This document shows, piece after piece, positions 26,102 through 34,444 of a stretch of DNA of 64,000 nucleotides. Source of the DNA: Subdoligranulum variabile (GTDB lineage: Bacteria > Bacillota > Clostridia > Oscillospirales > Ruminococcaceae); assembly GCF_025152575.1 (NCBI RefSeq), contig NZ_CP102293.1:310001-374000 (forward strand), written 5' to 3'. The position numbers and the translations under genes are program-made. Position 1 is the first letter of the stretch. The number at the start of each line of letters is the position of its first letter. A model generated the notes under the pieces. It ran no database searches. It was given only the letters and a program-made list of their open reading frames with translations, and was not told the DNA's origin.

Positions 26102-26135
26102 AATAAAAATCGGGCAGGCCCTGCCGGCCCGCCCG
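26102..26135 (-). terminator. Terminator after rpmA
   Basis: On the minus strand a CGGGC-GGCC / GGCC-GCCCG hairpin with one mismatch is followed by ATTTTTATT. It lies 11 bases after the rpmA stop and separates the ribosomal protein genes from obgE. Confidence 0.75.
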
Positions 26136-26145
26136 TCTGGTTTTT

Positions 26146-26397
26146 TTACTGCTTGACCGTGCAGCGCTTGCGATCGCGGCCCATGCGCTCGAAGTGAACG
26201 CGGCCATCGACGAGGGCAAACAGCGTGTCGTCGCTGCCGATGCCGACGCCCTCACCCGGATGGATGTGGGTGCCGCGCTGGCGGACCAGAATGTTGCCGG
26301 CCAGAACGAACTGACCGTCGCCGCGCTTGACGCCGAGGCGCTTGGACTCGGAATCACGGCCGTTCTTGGTAGAACCTACGCCTTTTTTATGTGCCAT
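26146..26397 (-). CDS. rpmA: 50S ribosomal protein L27, without Firmicutes N-terminal extension
   Basis: This is an 83-aa L27, whose flexible N-terminus reaches the peptidyl transferase centre. The sequence starts directly [16 protein letters not shown], as in Gram-negatives. Most Firmicutes encode an extra ~9 residues ending in a Phe-rich motif that is removed by the Prp protease. Neither that extension nor a prp gene is present: rplU ends only 14 bases upstream. The rest of the protein ([11 protein letters not shown]) is normal. Confidence 0.97.
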   Translation of the reverse strand: MAHKKGVGSTKNGRDSESKRLGVKRGDGQFVLAGNILVRQRGTHIHPGEGVGIGSDDTLFALVDGRVHFERMGRDRKRCTVKQ

Positions 26398-26411
26398 TGT
26401 GCTGTACCTCC

Positions 26412-26723
26412 TTAGCCGTTAATCGCGGTGATTTCCACCTTGGTGTAGGGCTGACGATGGCCTTTGCGGACCATGCTGCCCTTCTTGGGACGATAGGTGA
26501 GAATGTTGAGCTTCTTGCCCTTGCCGTTCTTGACGACCTTGGCGGTGACGGAAGCGCCCTCAACAACGGGAGCGCCAACCTTGACAGCGCCCTCCTCGCC
26601 AACGGCCAGGACCTGATCGAAGGTGACTTCGCTGTCAGCCTCAGCGTTGAGCTTCTCGACGTAAACCACGTCGCCAACCTTGACGCTGTACTGCTTGCCA
26701 CCGGTCTTGATAACTGCGTACAT
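26412..26723 (-). CDS. rplU: 50S ribosomal protein L21
   Basis: This is a 103-aa L21, a beta-barrel 23S rRNA-binding protein. It begins [18 protein letters not shown] and ends in the family tail ([21 protein letters not shown]). ATG 26723 is chosen because a GAGG site is upstream and the family N-terminus matches; longer reading into the leader has no homology. It is cotranscribed with rpmA from the strong promoter at 26814-26842, behind a structured leader of about 85 bases. Confidence 0.97.
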   Translation of the reverse strand: MYAVIKTGGKQYSVKVGDVVYVEKLNAEADSEVTFDQVLAVGEEGAVKVGAPVVEGASVTAKVVKNGKGKKLNILTYRPKKGSMVRKGHRQPYTKVEITAING

Positions 26724-26807
26724 TCGGATAACCTCTTTCAATAAGTCTCGCTGGACAGTAGGGCGTTGCGGCAAAACCGCACACTTTTCGGGCCCATACC
26801 AAGCGGC
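26724..26807 (-). promoter_or_regulatory. 5' leader of rplU, candidate L21 leader RNA
   Basis: The ~85-base untranslated leader has a hairpin (tgcgg-tttt-gccgca) enclosed by GGGC/GCCC pairing, followed by a short single-stranded stretch and the ribosome site. Autoregulatory L21 leaders are known in Firmicutes. The match here rests on position and a simple fold, not on a covariance-model score. Confidence 0.4.
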
Positions 26808-26813
26808 TTTAAA

Positions 26814-26842
26814 ACTATACCATAGATTCTGCGGCTTGTCAA
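26814..26842 (-). promoter_or_regulatory. Promoter of rplU-rpmA
   Basis: A perfect -35 TTGACA (26837-26842), a 17-bp spacer and -10 TATAGT (26814-26819). It is one of the strongest promoters in the window, as expected for ribosomal protein genes. Confidence 0.9.
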
Positions 26843-26879
26843 GGTGTTTTTGCCAAAACAAGCCCGATGCAGCGTCTTT

Positions 26880-27734
26880 TTATTTCTCCATGGCGCGGCG
26901 GGCAGCCTCCACCGTGTTGAGCATGAGCATGGCACGGGTCATCGGCCCCACCCCGCCCGGTACAGGCGTGATCCAGGCTGCCTTTTGTGCTGCAGTCTCA
27001 AAGTCCACATCGCCGTGCAGCTTTCCGTCCGCACCGCGGTTGATACCCACATCGATGACCACCGCACCGGGTTTGATCATGTCGCCGGTGACAAAACCCG
27101 CACGCCCCACTGCCGCCACCAGAATATCGGCAGAGGCACAAATCGCCTGAAGATTCTGCGTTTTGGAATGGCAGATGGTCACCGTCGCATTTTTCGCCAG
27201 CAGCAACATCGCTGCCGGCTTCCCCACAATGTTGGAGCGGCCAATCACCACTGCATGCTTGCCGGGAATCGGAACCCCGGTAGATTCGATCATGCGGATG
27301 CAGCCCGCCGGGGTGCAGGGCAGATAGCAGGGTTCCCCGATCTGCATGCGGCCCACATTGACAGGCGAAAAACCGTCCACATCCTTTTCCGGAGGAATGG
27401 CATCGATGATCGCCTTTTCATCAATGTGCGCCGGCAGCGGCAACTGCACCAGAATGCCGTGCACTGCCGGATCTCCTGCCAGTTCGTCCACACGGGCCAG
27501 CAGTTCCTCCTGGGTGGTTTCCTCCGGCAGGCGGATGTTCCGGCTTTCAATGCCGCATTGGGCACAGTCATTGATCTTGCCGCGCACATAAACCTGACTG
27601 GCGGGATCCTCCCCCACCAGTATAACCGCCAGACAGGGCGTTATTCCTTTGGCTTTCAAAGCCTCCGTCTGCTGGGCCGCCTCCCGCTTCACTTCCGCGG
27701 CCAGAGCCTTTCCCTCAATCAGCTTTGCCTCCAT
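26880..27734 (-). CDS. folD: Bifunctional methylenetetrahydrofolate dehydrogenase/cyclohydrolase
   Basis: This is a 284-aa FolD interconverting 5,10-methylene-, methenyl- and 10-formyl-tetrahydrofolate with NADP. The active-site Lys segment (YVRGK), the signature PLPAHIDEKAII and the NAD(P)-binding VIGRSNIVGKP are clear, as is the C-terminal TPVPGGVGPMT motif. ATG 27734 follows GGGGGAAG and gives the usual length. It is the last gene of the run M16-M16-lgt-folD, with 22 bases after lgt. Confidence 0.96.
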   Translation of the reverse strand: MEAKLIEGKALAAEVKREAAQQTEALKAKGITPCLAVILVGEDPASQVYVRGKINDCAQCGIESRNIRLPEETTQEELLARVDELAGDPAVHGILVQLPLPAHIDEKAIIDAIPPEKDVDGFSPVNVGRMQIGEPCYLPCTPAGCIRMIESTGVPIPGKHAVVIGRSNIVGKPAAMLLLAKNATVTICHSKTQNLQAICASADILVAAVGRAGFVTGDMIKPGAVVIDVGINRGADGKLHGDVDFETAAQKAAWITPVPGGVGPMTRAMLMLNTVEAARRAMEK

Positions 27735-27756
27735 ACCGTTCTTCCCCCACTTTCTG

Positions 27757-28893
27757 TTATTCCTTGGAATCGTCGTCTGCATCAGGTGATTCGGGATTTT
27801 CCCCGGCTTCGGTCCCGTCGCCGGTTTCTTCTGCCGCCGACGCGGTCTCCGTCGCCTCCGGCTCCGGATCTTCCAGTTCCTCAATGTCCAGCGCATCCAG
27901 ATCCAGCCCCGCCAGCCGATCATTCATGGCCTCGGTAGCTGCCACGAATTCCGCATGGGATGCACAGGCCGGCAGCGTATCGGGCGTAAATCGGTTGCCT
28001 GCCTTGGCTTCCTTCTGGATGTCCCGCACTGCCAGTGTGACCAGAAGCGTCTTGCCTCTGGCACGGCGCAGTCCGACGAGCAGCAGGCAGAATGCCGCCA
28101 GTGCCGAGATGTACGCCACCAGCTGGCTGGCACGCAGCCCGGTATTGCCGATGAGCAACGAATCGGTGCGCAGTCCTTCGATCCAGCCGCGACCCAGGCC
28201 GTACCAGATGGCGTACAGCAAGAAAATCTGGCCGTGGAACTTGCGGTGCTTCACATACAAGGCCAGCGCCAGGAATCCTACAAGGCACCAGATACTCTCA
28301 TACAAAAAAGTGGGATGAACAGGCATGCTGTGATCCACGGTCATGCCTGCCGGCAGAGTGACCTGCACCGACTGGAGATAGGCTTTGGTTCCTTCGCTGT
28401 ACATGCCCCAGGGCAGTGTGGTGTTGGTGCCGAAGGCCTCCTGGTTCACAAAGTTGCCCCAGCGGCCGATGCCCTGTCCGATCAGGAAGCCCAGAGCCAC
28501 CAGATCAAAGAGGGGCAGCAACGGCACCTTACGCCATTTGGCAGCCAGGCCGCCGAAGACAAAGGCACCGATCACCGCACCGTAAATGGCAATGCCGCCC
28601 AGACGGATATCCACCATTTCCCAGAGGCTCTGGTACTGGAACGGTGCCATGGCCACATAGTAAATGCGCGCGCAGACAATGGCCATCACCGTACCGATGG
28701 CCACAACATCCACCAGACGATCGGAGTCGATGCCGAAGTCCGGTGCGTTGCGGAAGGCGTACAGCAGCGCCAGCAGCATGCCCACCGCGATGATGACGCC
28801 ATACCAGTAGATGTTGAAGCCCCCGATGGACAGCGCCACCCGGTTGATGGTAAACTCCAGTCCCAGACCCGGGAATTGAACATGGTAGACCAT
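27757..28893 (-). CDS. lgt: Prolipoprotein diacylglyceryl transferase with acidic C-terminal tail
   Basis: This is a 378-aa polytopic membrane enzyme that moves diacylglycerol from phosphatidylglycerol to the lipobox Cys of prolipoproteins. The Lgt signature GRWGNFVNQEAFG (about residues 142-154) and HPTFLYES are intact across ~7 helices. After the last helix (about residue 270) comes a ~100-residue cytoplasmic tail ending in a very acidic Glu/Asp/Pro/Ala segment, which is absent from typical Lgt (about 260-290 aa). The lipoprotein at 56.3 kb would be a substrate. It is in an operon with the M16 genes and folD. Confidence 0.93.
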   Translation of the reverse strand: MVYHVQFPGLGLEFTINRVALSIGGFNIYWYGVIIAVGMLLALLYAFRNAPDFGIDSDRLVDVVAIGTVMAIVCARIYYVAMAPFQYQSLWEMVDIRLGGIAIYGAVIGAFVFGGLAAKWRKVPLLPLFDLVALGFLIGQGIGRWGNFVNQEAFGTNTTLPWGMYSEGTKAYLQSVQVTLPAGMTVDHSMPVHPTFLYESIWCLVGFLALALYVKHRKFHGQIFLLYAIWYGLGRGWIEGLRTDSLLIGNTGLRASQLVAYISALAAFCLLLVGLRRARGKTLLVTLAVRDIQKEAKAGNRFTPDTLPACASHAEFVAATEAMNDRLAGLDLDALDIEELEDPEPEATETASAAEETGDGTEAGENPESPDADDDSKE

Positions 28894-28937
28894 AATACTT
28901 CCTCGTTTTCTTCTGTGATGTTCCCTTTTTCAGCGAT

Positions 28938-30224
28938 TTACTGCGGATCGATCTGCACGTAGGCGCGGTTTTCCTCCCGCAGGGCGGTTTTCATCAGGGC
29001 GTTGGCATCCTCCACCGTCAGTTCCGCCAGCGCGGCGATCTCATCGGCCAGTGTGCGGCCTTTCAGGCAGGCAGCGGCCGCTTCTTCAGCGGCATCATCC
29101 ACCGTCTCCACGTCCCCCAGGAGTTCCCCGTACATCTGGTTTTTCACCAGCAGGAAAAGCTCCGGGTCGACGCCCTCGGTACGCATCCGCTCGATCTCTC
29201 CCTGGAGCATCTCGGTCACACGCTGCGGTGCTTCGCTCTCACCGGTGAAGGCTACCGCGCAGGCGCCGCGCACTGCAATGAAGTCACCGGAAAATTCCGG
29301 GTTGACCAGGGCCTCATCGTAGAGTTTGCGGTACAGTTTGGTCAGGCCGCCCACAACCAGGTCGCCCAGCATATCCAGCAGCAGTTCCCGCTTCAGATCT
29401 CCCTGGGCCAGCGGAGGCTCGCGGTAGGCCACGCCGAAACAGGGCTTATTGACCGGCATCGTAAAGCGGGCCTCCTTGCGGGCAATAGGGCCTGCTTCTG
29501 CCGGGACGTCCCATACCACCTCGTGGGCAGGGCGGGCGCGGTAAAGACCGTTGCGCTTGCAGGCTTCCACCGCCTGTTCCAGCGTGATTTTGCCCGCCAC
29601 CGACAGCACCATATTGGACGGCGCATAAAACGCCCGGGTGCAGCTGTACAAAAGCTGCGGCGTCAGGGTGGCGATGCTGTCCACCGTGCCGGCGATGTCA
29701 TCGCGCAGCGGATGGTCGGTGTACAGGCAGCGGAACAGCGCGTTGAGCAGCCGCCAGTCGGGACTGTCGTCGTACATCTTGATCTCCTGGCCGATGATCC
29801 CCTGCTCCTTGGCAATGGTGGCCTTGGTGAACCAGGGTTTTCCCACCAGACCCAGCAAAATGTCGAGGTTTTCATCGATCTTCTGGGTAGCCGAGAAGAT
29901 ATAGCAGGTGCGGTCGTAGCTGGTAAAAGCGTTGGCCGACGCACCGGTCTTGGCATAAAAGGTAAAGGAATCTCCCTGGGGCGTTTCACACATCTTGTGT
30001 TCCAGGAAATGGGCCGTGCCCGCCGGCAGCGTGACCGGCTTGCCATCCAGCGTGAACTGGCGGTGAATGGAACCGAACGCCGTGGCATAGATGGCATGGA
30101 CGCTGCTGTATCCCGGCATCGTGCGGCAAAGTACCGTCAGACCGCTGGGCAGCACCACCTTTTCGCAGCTGACTGCCGCGGCTGCGCGCGCCTGAGCGGC
30201 GGCAAACCGTTCGTTATCGGACAT
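28938..30224 (-). CDS. M16 family zinc peptidase (active subunit type)
   Basis: This is a 428-aa pitrilysin/insulinase-family protein of the YmfH type. The inverted zinc motif HFLEH (in GTAHFLEHKMCE, about residue 60-64) is intact, followed by the downstream Glu region, so it should be catalytically competent. It begins at ATG 30224 within the end of the upstream M16 gene (11-base overlap). The tandem pair, one active and one lacking the zinc motif, follows the rule for heterodimeric M16 proteases. The physiological substrate is unknown; in Bacillus the YmfF/YmfH pair lies near genes for export and cell signalling. Confidence 0.88.
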   Translation of the reverse strand: MSDNERFAAAQARAAAAVSCEKVVLPSGLTVLCRTMPGYSSVHAIYATAFGSIHRQFTLDGKPVTLPAGTAHFLEHKMCETPQGDSFTFYAKTGASANAFTSYDRTCYIFSATQKIDENLDILLGLVGKPWFTKATIAKEQGIIGQEIKMYDDSPDWRLLNALFRCLYTDHPLRDDIAGTVDSIATLTPQLLYSCTRAFYAPSNMVLSVAGKITLEQAVEACKRNGLYRARPAHEVVWDVPAEAGPIARKEARFTMPVNKPCFGVAYREPPLAQGDLKRELLLDMLGDLVVGGLTKLYRKLYDEALVNPEFSGDFIAVRGACAVAFTGESEAPQRVTEMLQGEIERMRTEGVDPELFLLVKNQMYGELLGDVETVDDAAEEAAAACLKGRTLADEIAALAELTVEDANALMKTALREENRAYVQIDPQ

Positions 30225-31512
30225 CTTCGGCGCCTCCTTTCCCCTGGGTGCCGGGTTTGGCCGTGACGGTATAGCAAACCGAATAGCTGTACCCCTGCAA
30301 GGCCTGACGCACCTCATCCAGCGAGACGGCGTTGGTGAGTACCTTGCCGTATTCCGGCGGATAGAGCGGTTCGCCCCGGGTGATCTGGCCATAGTACCAG
30401 CTTTCCAGCGCGGCCAGACTGTCCCCCAGCGCATCCATACCGGAGATCAGCCCGCGGCGGCAGTCATCCAGTTCCTCCTGGGTGAGCGGGCCGTTCTTGA
30501 GAGCTTCCCACTCGGCGAGAATAGCGGCCTCGGCCTGCTCCTCTTTGCCGGGTTCCACGCCGGAATCAATCATCATCACACCGGTGGCTCGCTGAGCCGC
30601 CGAGCCGCAATAATAGCACAGGGACTGTTTTTCCCGCACATTGCGGAACAGCCGGCTGGTGGCCGAACCACCCAGCACGCTCATAGCCGCCCGCAGAATG
30701 CTGACGCTGGGCGGGTTGGGATTGTCCCCCGCCGTAAACAGCATACAGAGCTTGGCCTGGGTCAGGCCGGGGATTTCCTCCCGGAAATGCCGGACCGGCG
30801 CCGCAGGCATTCCCATAGGTGCCGCAAAGGGCTGGGGCGTGCGGGAAAGATGCTGCAGCTTCTGCAATAGCAAATCCGCCACACGGGCTTCGTCCGCGCC
30901 CTGGACCATGACGTCGATGGTGGCACTGGCAAGAATGCGGTCATATTCCGCCTTCAGGCTGGCCGGCGTCACGTTCACCAGCTCACCGGGGTAGCCGCCC
31001 AGCTCGATGCCCGCTGGAGAATCCCCGAAGAATTTGCGTCGGGCCTGGCGCACACAGTACAGCCGTTTGGAGTTGTACTCCGCTTCCAGGCGGCGGGCCT
31101 GGGTCTCGGTCTCGATGCGCACCGCCTCGGCGTCAAAGACGCCATCCACAAGATAAGGGTCAAAGATTGTGCCGAAAACAATATCGGCATAGGCGTCTGT
31201 CAGATTTTCGCCGCGGAGGGCATAGCGATCCTGGATACCGCAGATGTCCGCCGAAAGAATCCGGTCCGTTCCCGCGTTGGAGAGATCCACGCCGAGATCC
31301 GCGCCGTACAGTTCCGCCAACCGGCGGGAGAGCGCTGTCATATCCGGGCAGGCCGCATAGCCCCGCTCCAGCACCAGCGCCAGCACTGCAGCGTCGGTGG
31401 CCGACTCCCGCCGCGCCGGAAAGCGCAGATGGATGGTGATGCGGCAGCGATTGAATTTTGAAGCGTCCAGTGTCGTGATGAACACACCGGGCGCGAGTTG
31501 CTTTCGTTCCAA
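30214..31512 (-). CDS. M16 family peptidase-like protein (inactive subunit type)
   Basis: This is a 432-aa protein with the two-domain M16 fold, of the YmfF type. At the place of HxxEH it reads AAVLALVLERG, so it cannot bind catalytic zinc, and it is presumably the scaffolding partner of the following gene. A C-terminal segment (LFRNVREKQSLCYYCGS) keeps the conserved M16 Arg-Tyr substrate-binding motif. The start is taken as TTG 31512, behind AAAGGAAT, because the promoter -10 lies at 31546-31551. Longer in-frame starts would precede the transcript. Confidence 0.83.
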   Translation of the reverse strand: MERKQLAPGVFITTLDASKFNRCRITIHLRFPARRESATDAAVLALVLERGYAACPDMTALSRRLAELYGADLGVDLSNAGTDRILSADICGIQDRYALRGENLTDAYADIVFGTIFDPYLVDGVFDAEAVRIETETQARRLEAEYNSKRLYCVRQARRKFFGDSPAGIELGGYPGELVNVTPASLKAEYDRILASATIDVMVQGADEARVADLLLQKLQHLSRTPQPFAAPMGMPAAPVRHFREEIPGLTQAKLCMLFTAGDNPNPPSVSILRAAMSVLGGSATSRLFRNVREKQSLCYYCGSAAQRATGVMMIDSGVEPGKEEQAEAAILAEWEALKNGPLTQEELDDCRRGLISGMDALGDSLAALESWYYGQITRGEPLYPPEYGKVLTNAVSLDEVRQALQGYSYSVCYTVTAKPGTQGKGGAEDVR

Positions 31513-31545
31513 ATTCCTATTCCTTTCCAACAAATAGATATCGGT

Positions 31546-31574
31546 ATTATACCGCTTGCGCCCCCAAAAGTAAA
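31546..31574 (-). promoter_or_regulatory. Promoter of the M16-M16-lgt-folD operon
   Basis: -35 TTTACT (31569-31574), a 17-bp spacer and a perfect -10 TATAAT (31546-31551), 34 bases before the TTG start. Its position decides the start codon of the first M16 gene. Confidence 0.7.
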
Positions 31575-31646
31575 CCGACCCGCCGAAAATCTTACTGGCC
31601 TTTCGCACATTCATGCAAAAAGTGCGTATTTTTTTGCATAAAAGCA

Positions 31647-31677
31647 TTGACGCACCCCCGGGACTCTGCGGTATTAT
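31647..31677 (+). promoter_or_regulatory. Possible promoter of the MATE transporter
   Basis: -35 TTGACG (31647-31652) and -10 TATTAT (31672-31677) are separated by a rather long 19 bp. The stretch lies about 90 bases before the start. Confidence 0.4.
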
Positions 31678-31767
31678 AGAAGGTATGGAGGGAAGAGATC
31701 ACCACAGGTCCCGCCGGGCACCAAACCGTTCGTGTCCGCGTTGCGGGCGGGGCCGAGGCAACCAAAC

Positions 31768-33120
31768 ATGGAAAAAAATCTGACAACCGGCAGCGTGCTG
31801 CGCAATGTGCTGTATTTCTCGCTGCCCTATCTTTTGTCCTATTTTCTGCAGACGCTGTACGGCATGGCCGATCTGTTTATCATCGGTCAGTTTGAAGGGG
31901 CGGCCAGTACCACCGCAGTCTCGGTGGGAAGTCAGGTCATGCATATGATCACCGTGATGATTGTGGGTCTGGCCATGGGTTCCACGGTCAGCATCGGCCG
32001 ATTCATCGGTGCCGGAGACCACAAGCGGGTCACCGCTGTCATCGGCAACACCGTTTCCCTGTTCATGGCCATTTCTCTGGCGTTGATGGCCATTCTGCTG
32101 GCGCTGGTGCGTCCCATCGTAGCCATCATGTCCACCCCGGAGGAGGCCGTCTCCGGCACTGTCGCCTATCTGACGATCTGCTTCATCGGCATCCCCTGCA
32201 TCACGGCATATAATATCATCAGTTCCGTCTTCCGGGGGCTTGGGGATTCCAAAAGTCCAATGTATTTCATCGCCGTGGCCTGCGCAGCCAACATCGCGCT
32301 GGACTATCTGTTTATCGGCGTATTGGGTCTGGGCCCCGCCGGTGCCGCCCTGGGCACCACCCTCTCTCAGGCGATCAGCGTGGTGGTTTCCCTGGCGGTG
32401 ATCCTCAAACGGGAGACCGGCATCCGCCTGCGCCGGGAAGATCTTCGGCCCAAGCGCGGCGTACTGCAGCAGGTGCTGAAAATCGGCCTTCCGGTAGCGC
32501 TCCAGGATGGATTCATTCAGATCGCCTTCATCGTCATCACCATCATCGCCAACCGCCGCGGCCTGAACGATGCCGCTGCCGTGGGCATCGTGGAAAAGGT
32601 CATCAGTTTCCTGTTCCTGGTTCCCTCCTCCATGCTGTCCACCGTATCGGCGCTGGGGGCCCAGAACATCGGTGCCGGCAAGCACGACCGTGCCGCCCGC
32701 ACCCTGCAGTACGCCATTCTGATTGCAGCCGGCTTCGGGTTCTGCATCAGCATCCTGATGCAGTGGATTGCCGAGCCGGTGGTGAGCCTCTTCACCACCG
32801 ATCCCGTGGTCATTGTGGCCGGTGGACAGTATATCCGCGGCTACATCTGGGACTGTCTGTTTGCGGGTATCCACTTCAGCTTCAGCGGGTATTTCTGTGC
32901 TTACGGCCGTTCGGAGATTTCTTTCCTGCACAACATCTGTGCCATCCTGCTGATGCGGGTCCCCGGCGTTTACCTTATGTCGGTTCTTTTCCCCGATACG
33001 TTGTTCCCCATGGGCATCGCCACCGTATGCGGTTCCCTTTTGTCCGTGCTGATCTGCGTGGTCGCTTTCTTCTATCTCAAAAAGCGTGGCTGTTTCGGCG
33101 GTACTGTCGTACAAGTCTGA
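31768..33120 (+). CDS. MATE family multidrug/sodium efflux transporter
   Basis: This is a 450-aa membrane protein with 12 predicted helices in two six-helix halves. The N-terminus (LTTGSVLRNVLYFSLPYLLSYFLQ) and the repeated family features (ADLFIIGQF... in half one; LMRVPGVYL in half two) place it in the MATE family, DinF/NorM-like branch. It uses a Na+ or H+ gradient to export cationic drugs or metabolites. ATG 31768 follows GAGG and gives the normal N-terminus. It is monocistronic, ended by the hairpin at 33138-33170. Confidence 0.9.
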   Translation: MEKNLTTGSVLRNVLYFSLPYLLSYFLQTLYGMADLFIIGQFEGAASTTAVSVGSQVMHMITVMIVGLAMGSTVSIGRFIGAGDHKRVTAVIGNTVSLFMAISLALMAILLALVRPIVAIMSTPEEAVSGTVAYLTICFIGIPCITAYNIISSVFRGLGDSKSPMYFIAVACAANIALDYLFIGVLGLGPAGAALGTTLSQAISVVVSLAVILKRETGIRLRREDLRPKRGVLQQVLKIGLPVALQDGFIQIAFIVITIIANRRGLNDAAAVGIVEKVISFLFLVPSSMLSTVSALGAQNIGAGKHDRAARTLQYAILIAAGFGFCISILMQWIAEPVVSLFTTDPVVIVAGGQYIRGYIWDCLFAGIHFSFSGYFCAYGRSEISFLHNICAILLMRVPGVYLMSVLFPDTLFPMGIATVCGSLLSVLICVVAFFYLKKRGCFGGTVVQV

Positions 33121-33137
33121 CCGTTTCTATAACACAC

Positions 33138-33170
33138 AAGCCCCCGCACACCTGTGATGTGCGGGGGCTT
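33138..33170. terminator. Terminator hairpin between MATE gene and lysC
   Basis: A perfect 13-bp stem (aagcccccgcaca and its complement) with a 7-base loop between convergent genes. The T tail is weak on both strands. Confidence 0.7.
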
Positions 33171-33201
33171 ACCCTTTTCCCTCTATGTGGTCCGGAAACC
33201 C

Positions 33202-34407
33202 TTAGTTGATGAAAGCGTCATGGATGGCCGCCACTGCCTTGTCGGCATCCTGCTTGTCGATGATGACGCTGATCTTGATCTCGCTGGTGGAGATCATCTT
33301 GATGTTGATGTTCTGGCTGAACAGCGCCTCGAACATGGTGGAGGCCACACCGGAATGGCTCTGCATGCCGGCGCCCACGATGGAAACCTTGGCAGAATTC
33401 TTGTCAACGCTGATCTCTCCACCGCCAAACCGGGACGCCGCACTGTTCAGGGCAGATACCGCAGCCTCGGCATCTCCCAGGGGCACCGTGAAGCTCAGAT
33501 CCTTCTTGCCCTCGCTGCCGGAGCTCTGCAGGATGATGTCGACGTTGATGTTCTTCTGCGCCAGCAGGCTGAACACCTTAAAGGACATGCCCGGCACATC
33601 CGGAACATTCTTGATAGAGATAACGGCGACGTCGTTGTCTTTCGCCACGCCTTTGATCAGCATACCTTCCACGTTGGTTTCCTCCTTCACAATGGTGCCG
33701 GGCACCGGGTTGATGCTGGAGATGACTTCCAGCTCCACATTGTATTTTTTGGCCAGTTCCACGCTGCGGTTGTTGAGCACCTGAGCACCCAGCGAGGCAA
33801 GTTCCAGCATCTCGTCAAACGTGATTTCCTTCAGCTTGGTTGCCTTGGGGATCTTGCGGGGGTCAGCGGTATAGACGCCCTCCACATCGGTGAAGATCTG
33901 GCAGCGGTCGGCATGCAGCGCCGCCGCCAGCGCAACGGCGGAGGTGTCGCTGCCGCCGCGCCCCAGCGTCGTGATGTCGTCAGAACGGTTGAGGCCCTGG
34001 AATCCGGCCACCACCACCACACGGTTGCGGGCCAGTTCACTCTCCACACGCTCGGTATCCAGCCGCTTGATGCGGGCCTTGGAATAGGCGCGGTCGGTAT
34101 TGAAACCGGCCTGCCAGCCTGTCAGGCTGATGGCGGACACGCCCAGTTCCTGCAGCGCCATGGTCAGCAGCGCAATGGAAATTTGCTCACCGGTAGCTAG
34201 CAGCATATCCATCTCCCGATGGGACGGGTCCGAGGTAATCTCGGCCGCTTTGGCAATGAGGTCGTCGGTGGTATCGCCCTGAGCAGACACCACCACGACC
34301 ACATCGTTGCCCGCATTGCGCGTATTCATGACGATGCGCGCCACGTTGAAGATGCGGTTGCGGTCCTTCACCGACGTACCGCCGAATTTTTGCACGATCA
34401 AAGCCAT
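33202..34407 (-). CDS. lysC: Aspartate kinase
   Basis: This is a 401-aa monofunctional aspartokinase that phosphorylates aspartate, the entry step to Lys, Thr, Met and diaminopimelate. It starts MALIVQKFGGTSVKD with the kinase signature, has the GRGGSDTSAVALAAAL substrate/ATP loop, and ends with two ACT domains (about 265-400) for feedback inhibition. It is last in the thrR-hom-thrB-lysC run, 37 bases after thrB. Its position in a threonine operon suggests a threonine-responsive isozyme, but the sequence alone does not fix the effector. Confidence 0.96.
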   Translation of the reverse strand: MALIVQKFGGTSVKDRNRIFNVARIVMNTRNAGNDVVVVVSAQGDTTDDLIAKAAEITSDPSHREMDMLLATGEQISIALLTMALQELGVSAISLTGWQAGFNTDRAYSKARIKRLDTERVESELARNRVVVVAGFQGLNRSDDITTLGRGGSDTSAVALAAALHADRCQIFTDVEGVYTADPRKIPKATKLKEITFDEMLELASLGAQVLNNRSVELAKKYNVELEVISSINPVPGTIVKEETNVEGMLIKGVAKDNDVAVISIKNVPDVPGMSFKVFSLLAQKNINVDIILQSSGSEGKKDLSFTVPLGDAEAAVSALNSAASRFGGGEISVDKNSAKVSIVGAGMQSHSGVASTMFEALFSQNINIKMISTSEIKISVIIDKQDADKAVAAIHDAFIN

Positions 34408-34444
34408 AGTTATCGTCTTCCTCCTCTATCTATGCACAGGCCTC

